Position numbers and translations under genes: made by a program
In this document: positions 63,301 to 64,000 of the stretch, in pieces
Layout of the letters: each line of letters begins with the position of its first letter
Numbering within the stretch: the stretch's first letter is position 1
DNA from: Temnopleurus reevesii
Taxonomy: Eukaryota > Echinodermata > Echinoidea > Temnopleuroida > Temnopleuridae
Direction of reading: 5' to 3'
Assembly (NCBI GenBank): GCA_036244855.1
Contig: BQKZ01000460.1
Location: 97,941-161,940, forward strand
DNA length: 64,000 bases
Notes under the pieces: generated by a model
Seen by the model: the letters and a program-made list of their open reading frames with translations, nothing else
Database searches by the model: none
Told to the model about the DNA's origin: nothing

Positions 63301-63514
63301 GTGGATTTTCGATCAATTGCAACTTTTGAACAGCACTCCCTAAGAGTACCCTGCATGCATGATGCAGTGACCATACACAACAACCTTTGATACACACCTG
63401 CTACAGCGATTACAAAGTCATCACCAAAGACTTTCTTGATGTGTTTGACGAGGTCTACTGCGTAGTTAAACCCTCCTGGTGTCGGCTCCCATTCATCTGT
63501 GTGACCAGGGATAT
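48341..63514 (-). CDS. MTHFR: Methylenetetrahydrofolate reductase, 3' nine exons
   Basis: MTHFR is a cytosolic flavoenzyme that reduces 5,10-methylene-THF to 5-methyl-THF with NAD(P)H, feeding methionine synthesis; the C-terminal domain binds SAM as an inhibitor (family knowledge). Exons on the minus strand: 63514-63398, 60457-60264, 59111-58957, 58378-57967, 54299-54117, 52116-52018, 50622-50500, 49594-49346, 48373-48341. All junctions are AG/GT and phases agree, giving about 521 residues. The catalytic barrel part has [24 protein letters not shown] (Ala and Gln equivalent to human 222 and 228 are kept) and [11 protein letters not shown]. The linker and regulatory domain begin [19 protein letters not shown]. 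First exons lie past the right edge. The last exon is the least certain. Confidence 0.95.
48374..49061 (-). other. MTHFR last intron
   Basis: Contains a DIRS end fragment (48885-48985) and two related short blocks flanking it: TGATTTTTGATTGGCAGCCC at 48727 and TGATTTTTGGTTGACAGCCT at 48989, each followed by a CTGCCTGG(C/T)TAGCAAATG word. Confidence 0.7.
48885..48990 (+). mobile_element. DIRS terminal fragment
   Basis: TCTTTTGTTTGGGTCGGTTC, GGGTAACAAAGCATAGGTAA and GTGATTATTGAAGTAAATCA follow the right inverted repeat and end of the 18597-24694 DIRS element with scattered substitutions. No internal DIRS sequence is attached. Confidence 0.8.
49062..49383 (-). repeat. Four-copy array of an MTHFR exon end plus splice donor
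   Basis: A unit of 78-84 bp recurs: about 38 bp identical or nearly so to the 3' end of the 49346-49594 exon (ending CAAAGAGATTGAAG), then a donor-like GT and about 43 bp of intron with a G run. Exon-end copies: 49346-49383 (real), 49263-49300, 49185-49222, 49101-49138. Donors read GTAAGG, GTAAGG, GTGAGG and GTAGGG. Confidence 0.93.
49346..49594 (-). CDS. MTHFR: MTHFR exon: regulatory domain C-terminal part
   Basis: This exon has 83 codons in phase 0. It encodes [20 protein letters not shown], then [20 protein letters not shown], matching the end of human MTHFR ([15 protein letters not shown]). It is longer at the C-terminus, with an acidic tail and CIATKRLK. Its last 38 bp are the unit of a tandem array. 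Confidence 0.95.
49595..50499 (-). other. MTHFR intron, little recognised
   Basis: Short CGCGATTTTCGCGG fragment at 49745-49765, related to the 47772-47974 MITE. Two related blocks at 49640-49715 and 50130-50205 share GCACGAGACAAA-like and GGAACAAGAGATTTTGG words, so a local duplication about 490 bp apart is likely. Confidence 0.6.
50500..50622 (-). CDS. MTHFR: MTHFR exon: regulatory domain
   Basis: This exon has 41 codons. It encodes [20 protein letters not shown] and [14 protein letters not shown], matching human NAPELQPNAVTWGIFPG and [14 protein letters not shown]. Confidence 0.96.
50815..51652. mobile_element. Element with GTCTCGCCTGC ends and internal TGACCTTTGACCT array
   Basis: GTCTCGCCTGC at about 50818 is mirrored by GCAGGCGAGAC at about 51637. 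Inside are four diverged units of about 158 bp, each with TGACCTTTGACCT(C/T)GAT, TTGGGCTACCCAATGGACC and TTTGATGAAAATCGGGC, then a (GCCGTC)n run at 51570-51602. Confidence 0.75.
52018..52116 (-). CDS. MTHFR: MTHFR exon: regulatory domain
   Basis: This exon has 33 codons in phase 0. [19 protein letters not shown] and [10 protein letters not shown] match human AYLEFFTSRETAEALLQVL and RVNYHLVNVK. Confidence 0.96.
52117..54116 (-). other. MTHFR intron
   Basis: Contains a 93-bp tandem duplication at 53409-53598. The rest shows no recognised repeat or RNA gene. Confidence 0.65.
53409..53598 (+). repeat. 93-bp tandem duplication
   Basis: AATTTCTATTGTTGCATTGT begins at 53409 and 53502. The two units differ at one position (GAGAGGCACAG and GAGAGGTACAG). 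Confidence 0.94.
54117..54299 (-). CDS. MTHFR: MTHFR exon: regulatory domain
   Basis: This exon has 61 codons. It encodes [38 protein letters not shown] and [14 protein letters not shown], closely matching human [19 protein letters not shown] and VGWGPSGGYVFQK. Confidence 0.97.
54475..54880 (+). repeat. Purine-rich (A/G) tract
   Basis: About 400 bp of almost only A and G on the + strand, made of GGAGGAAG, GAGAAAG and similar units. Overlapping Ser/Pro/Phe-rich frames on the minus strand are by-products. Confidence 0.85.
54973..55284. mobile_element. MITE with long GGCCCGTATTCCGATAGCGA ends
   Basis: GGCCCGTATTCCGATAGCGA at the left is mirrored at 55265-55284. Pairing continues for about 60 bp (GTTTAAGTTAACCC, TAAATCTGTGGTTTAAGTAT). 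The element is 312 bp with no coding capacity. Confidence 0.9.
55290..55884 (-). other. MTHFR intron, nothing recognised
   Basis: No feature is recognised here; the sequence is AT-rich. Confidence 0.6.
55889..57405. mobile_element. Large TTAA-flanked foldback element with gap at its centre
   Basis: TTAA precedes CCCTATTCCAAC (about 55889) and follows GTTGGAATAGGG (about 57405). The two arms, each about 680 bp, are near-perfect inverted copies, separated by 164 N. The end sequence TTAA-CCC fits piggyBac-type ends. No transposase is visible. Frames over the arms are by-products. One arm of a relative lies at 15584-16225. Confidence 0.88.
57748..57905. mobile_element. MITE with GTTGCTAGAAA ends
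   Basis: GTGTTGCTAGAAACTTACAA is mirrored by TTGCAATTTTCTAGCAACAT at the right. A fragment with the same end lies at 16780-16800. Confidence 0.75.
57967..58378 (-). CDS. MTHFR: MTHFR exon: end of barrel, linker, start of regulatory domain
   Basis: The largest exon in the window. It enters in phase 2 and leaves in phase 0. It carries [17 protein letters not shown] (barrel end), linker [19 protein letters not shown], and then [20 protein letters not shown] and [17 protein letters not shown], very close to human MTHFR. It ends [11 protein letters not shown]. Confidence 0.98.
58717..58891. mobile_element. TA-flanked MITE (pogo/Tigger-like ends), copy 2
   Basis: CTGTCTAACCTCTTTATAAC to ACAACGAGGTGTGACTG, flanked by TA. 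The body (GGTCGTTGGGACCAGAGGAA, CAGGGTCAAAATACAATAAA) matches 46197-46377. Confidence 0.85.
58957..59111 (-). CDS. MTHFR: MTHFR exon: catalytic barrel
   Basis: Enters in phase 0 and leaves in phase 2. [34 protein letters not shown] and CKELFER match the human barrel segment [20 protein letters not shown]. Confidence 0.96.
59211..59705. mobile_element. TA-flanked foldback element (495 bp)
   Basis: CCATATGTC at the left and GACATATGG at the right are flanked by TA. The arms (59211-59420 and 59515-59705) are extensively complementary, including GCGGATGTCATAATTCCGTT and its mirror. Confidence 0.9.
59706..60263 (-). other. MTHFR intron, nothing recognised
   Basis: No repeat or RNA gene is recognised in this part of the intron. 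Confidence 0.6.
60264..60457 (-). CDS. MTHFR: MTHFR exon: catalytic barrel core
   Basis: Enters in phase 1, giving G-Y-P-S-G-H-P across the junction. [20 protein letters not shown] contains the Ala equivalent to human Ala222 and the substrate-binding Gln equivalent to human Gln228. It ends IIPGVMPIQ in phase 0. Confidence 0.97.
60520..62987. mobile_element. hAT-like non-autonomous element (2.5 kb)
   Basis: The left end CAGGCCTCGAATTAG is mirrored by GATTCGAGGCCTG at the right. Both subterminal regions repeat TGGCC(G/T)TGGTGCCC-type words many times, a habit of hAT elements. The interior has unrelated AT-rich sequence, (TA)n at 61830-61855, a 14-G run at 62159-62174 and GTGTGT repeats, but no transposase. 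It sits inside a CAT/ATC microsatellite that hides any target duplication. The 82-codon frame at 61255-61503 is unrecognised. Confidence 0.7.
62988..63120 (+). repeat. CAT/ATC microsatellite, continuing from 60480-60519
   Basis: CATCATCACAATTAACATCA and further ATC-rich units. With 60480-60519 it formed one array before the 60520-62987 insertion. Confidence 0.7.
63155..63340. mobile_element. TAA-flanked MITE (186 bp)
   Basis: TAA on both sides (63152-63154 and 63341-63343). The ends pair over about 35 bp, including TTCAAAAGTTGCAATTGATC and its mirror. A 3-bp TAA target and small size suit Harbinger-like MITEs. Confidence 0.85.
63398..63514 (-). CDS. MTHFR: MTHFR first exon in the window: catalytic barrel
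   Basis: The acceptor is TTTTTTAATCACAG on the minus strand; the first two bases complete a GAT codon if the previous exon ends in [21 protein letters not shown] and [11 protein letters not shown] match human [14 protein letters not shown] and FDICVAG. The donor is GTGTGT. Confidence 0.96.
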
Positions 63515-64000
63515 CTGTGATTAAAAAAATTGTAGAATTACATTTTAGAATGACATTTTAGAATGACATTTTAGAATTACATTACCTCACTTAATGCTAA
63601 CCTAAAACATATAACTTTGGTCGTTTCTAATGTTCAGAGGTCGTAGTCAATACACCATTGTTTGTTTATAGATGTTTTTGGAAACTTGTTTAATAACTTT
63701 AGTGAAAATCTTTTTCTCATGGTCATTTAATACATCCAATGCCCTTCATTTCCCATTCGCCAAAAGCAATTGATTCTCAATCATTTTTTATAATTAATCC
63801 TCAGGTTGGTGGCTGATTTAGAATGGTGTATGCGTTCTAAGATAAGTAGACACATTTGTCCCAGACTCTAAAGAGCAAGAAATAAAAAATTTTGCTGTTA
63901 TTACTGTTTGTGTAAAGTAAGTGTAAAGCTTTCAGCGCCATGAGCACCGATAAGGTGGACCTGTGCGCTATACAAGTAGCCACCATTATTATTATTATTA
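63515..64000 (-). other. MTHFR intron with SINE tail at the window edge
   Basis: ATTTTAGAATGACATTTTAG short repeats at 63535-63580. A SINE tail at 63930-64000 includes AGCACCGATAAGGTGGACCT, GTGCGCTATACAAGTAGCC and (TTA)n. Confidence 0.65.

Overview
The window is a piece of an animal nuclear genome. Genes are split into many short exons with GT/AG introns, the background is AT-rich, and introns are packed with short transposons. A DIRS-type retrotransposon, many small foldback elements, and SINE tails ending in GCGCTATATAAA plus (TTATT)n suggest an echinoderm, most likely a sea urchin; this is an inference from repeat style and protein similarity. Gaps of N lie at 14634-15583, 28561-29050, 41788-42672 and 56580-56743, with single N at 10927 and 37907.

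Two protein genes face each other tail to tail. On the + strand (928-35644) are the last 17 exons of a full-size ABCB/P-glycoprotein-type ABC transporter: the end of membrane domain 1, nucleotide-binding domain 1, a basic serine-rich linker, membrane domain 2 and nucleotide-binding domain 2, to the stop codon. About 330 N-terminal residues lie upstream of the window. One exon (30271-30428) carries an apparent extra C. On the - strand (63514 down to 48341) are nine exons of methylenetetrahydrofolate reductase (MTHFR): the second half of the catalytic barrel and the whole regulatory domain; the first exons lie beyond the right edge. Between them (35645-48340) are repeats, a tRNA-Gly(UCC) gene on the - strand, and probably the long MTHFR 3' UTR.

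Mobile elements: a 6.1-kb GC-rich DIRS-like retrotransposon at 18597-24694 has inverted terminal repeats, an internal complementary region, and broken gag, RT/RNase H and tyrosine-recombinase regions; it sits 57 bp upstream of an ABCB splice acceptor. A DIRS end fragment lies in the last MTHFR intron. There are several families of TTAA-flanked, TA-flanked and TAA-flanked MITEs, a hAT-like element (60520-62987), LINE 3' ends and SINE fragments. Tandem arrays rich in AGGTCA half-sites occur in introns of both genes.

The most unusual signal is a recurring pattern: the 3' end of an exon, often with its splice donor, has been copied into the intron just downstream. This is seen for four ABCB exons and, as a four-copy array, for the penultimate MTHFR exon. 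The copies have diverged from one another and some were later interrupted by transposons, so they are unlikely to be assembly duplicates.
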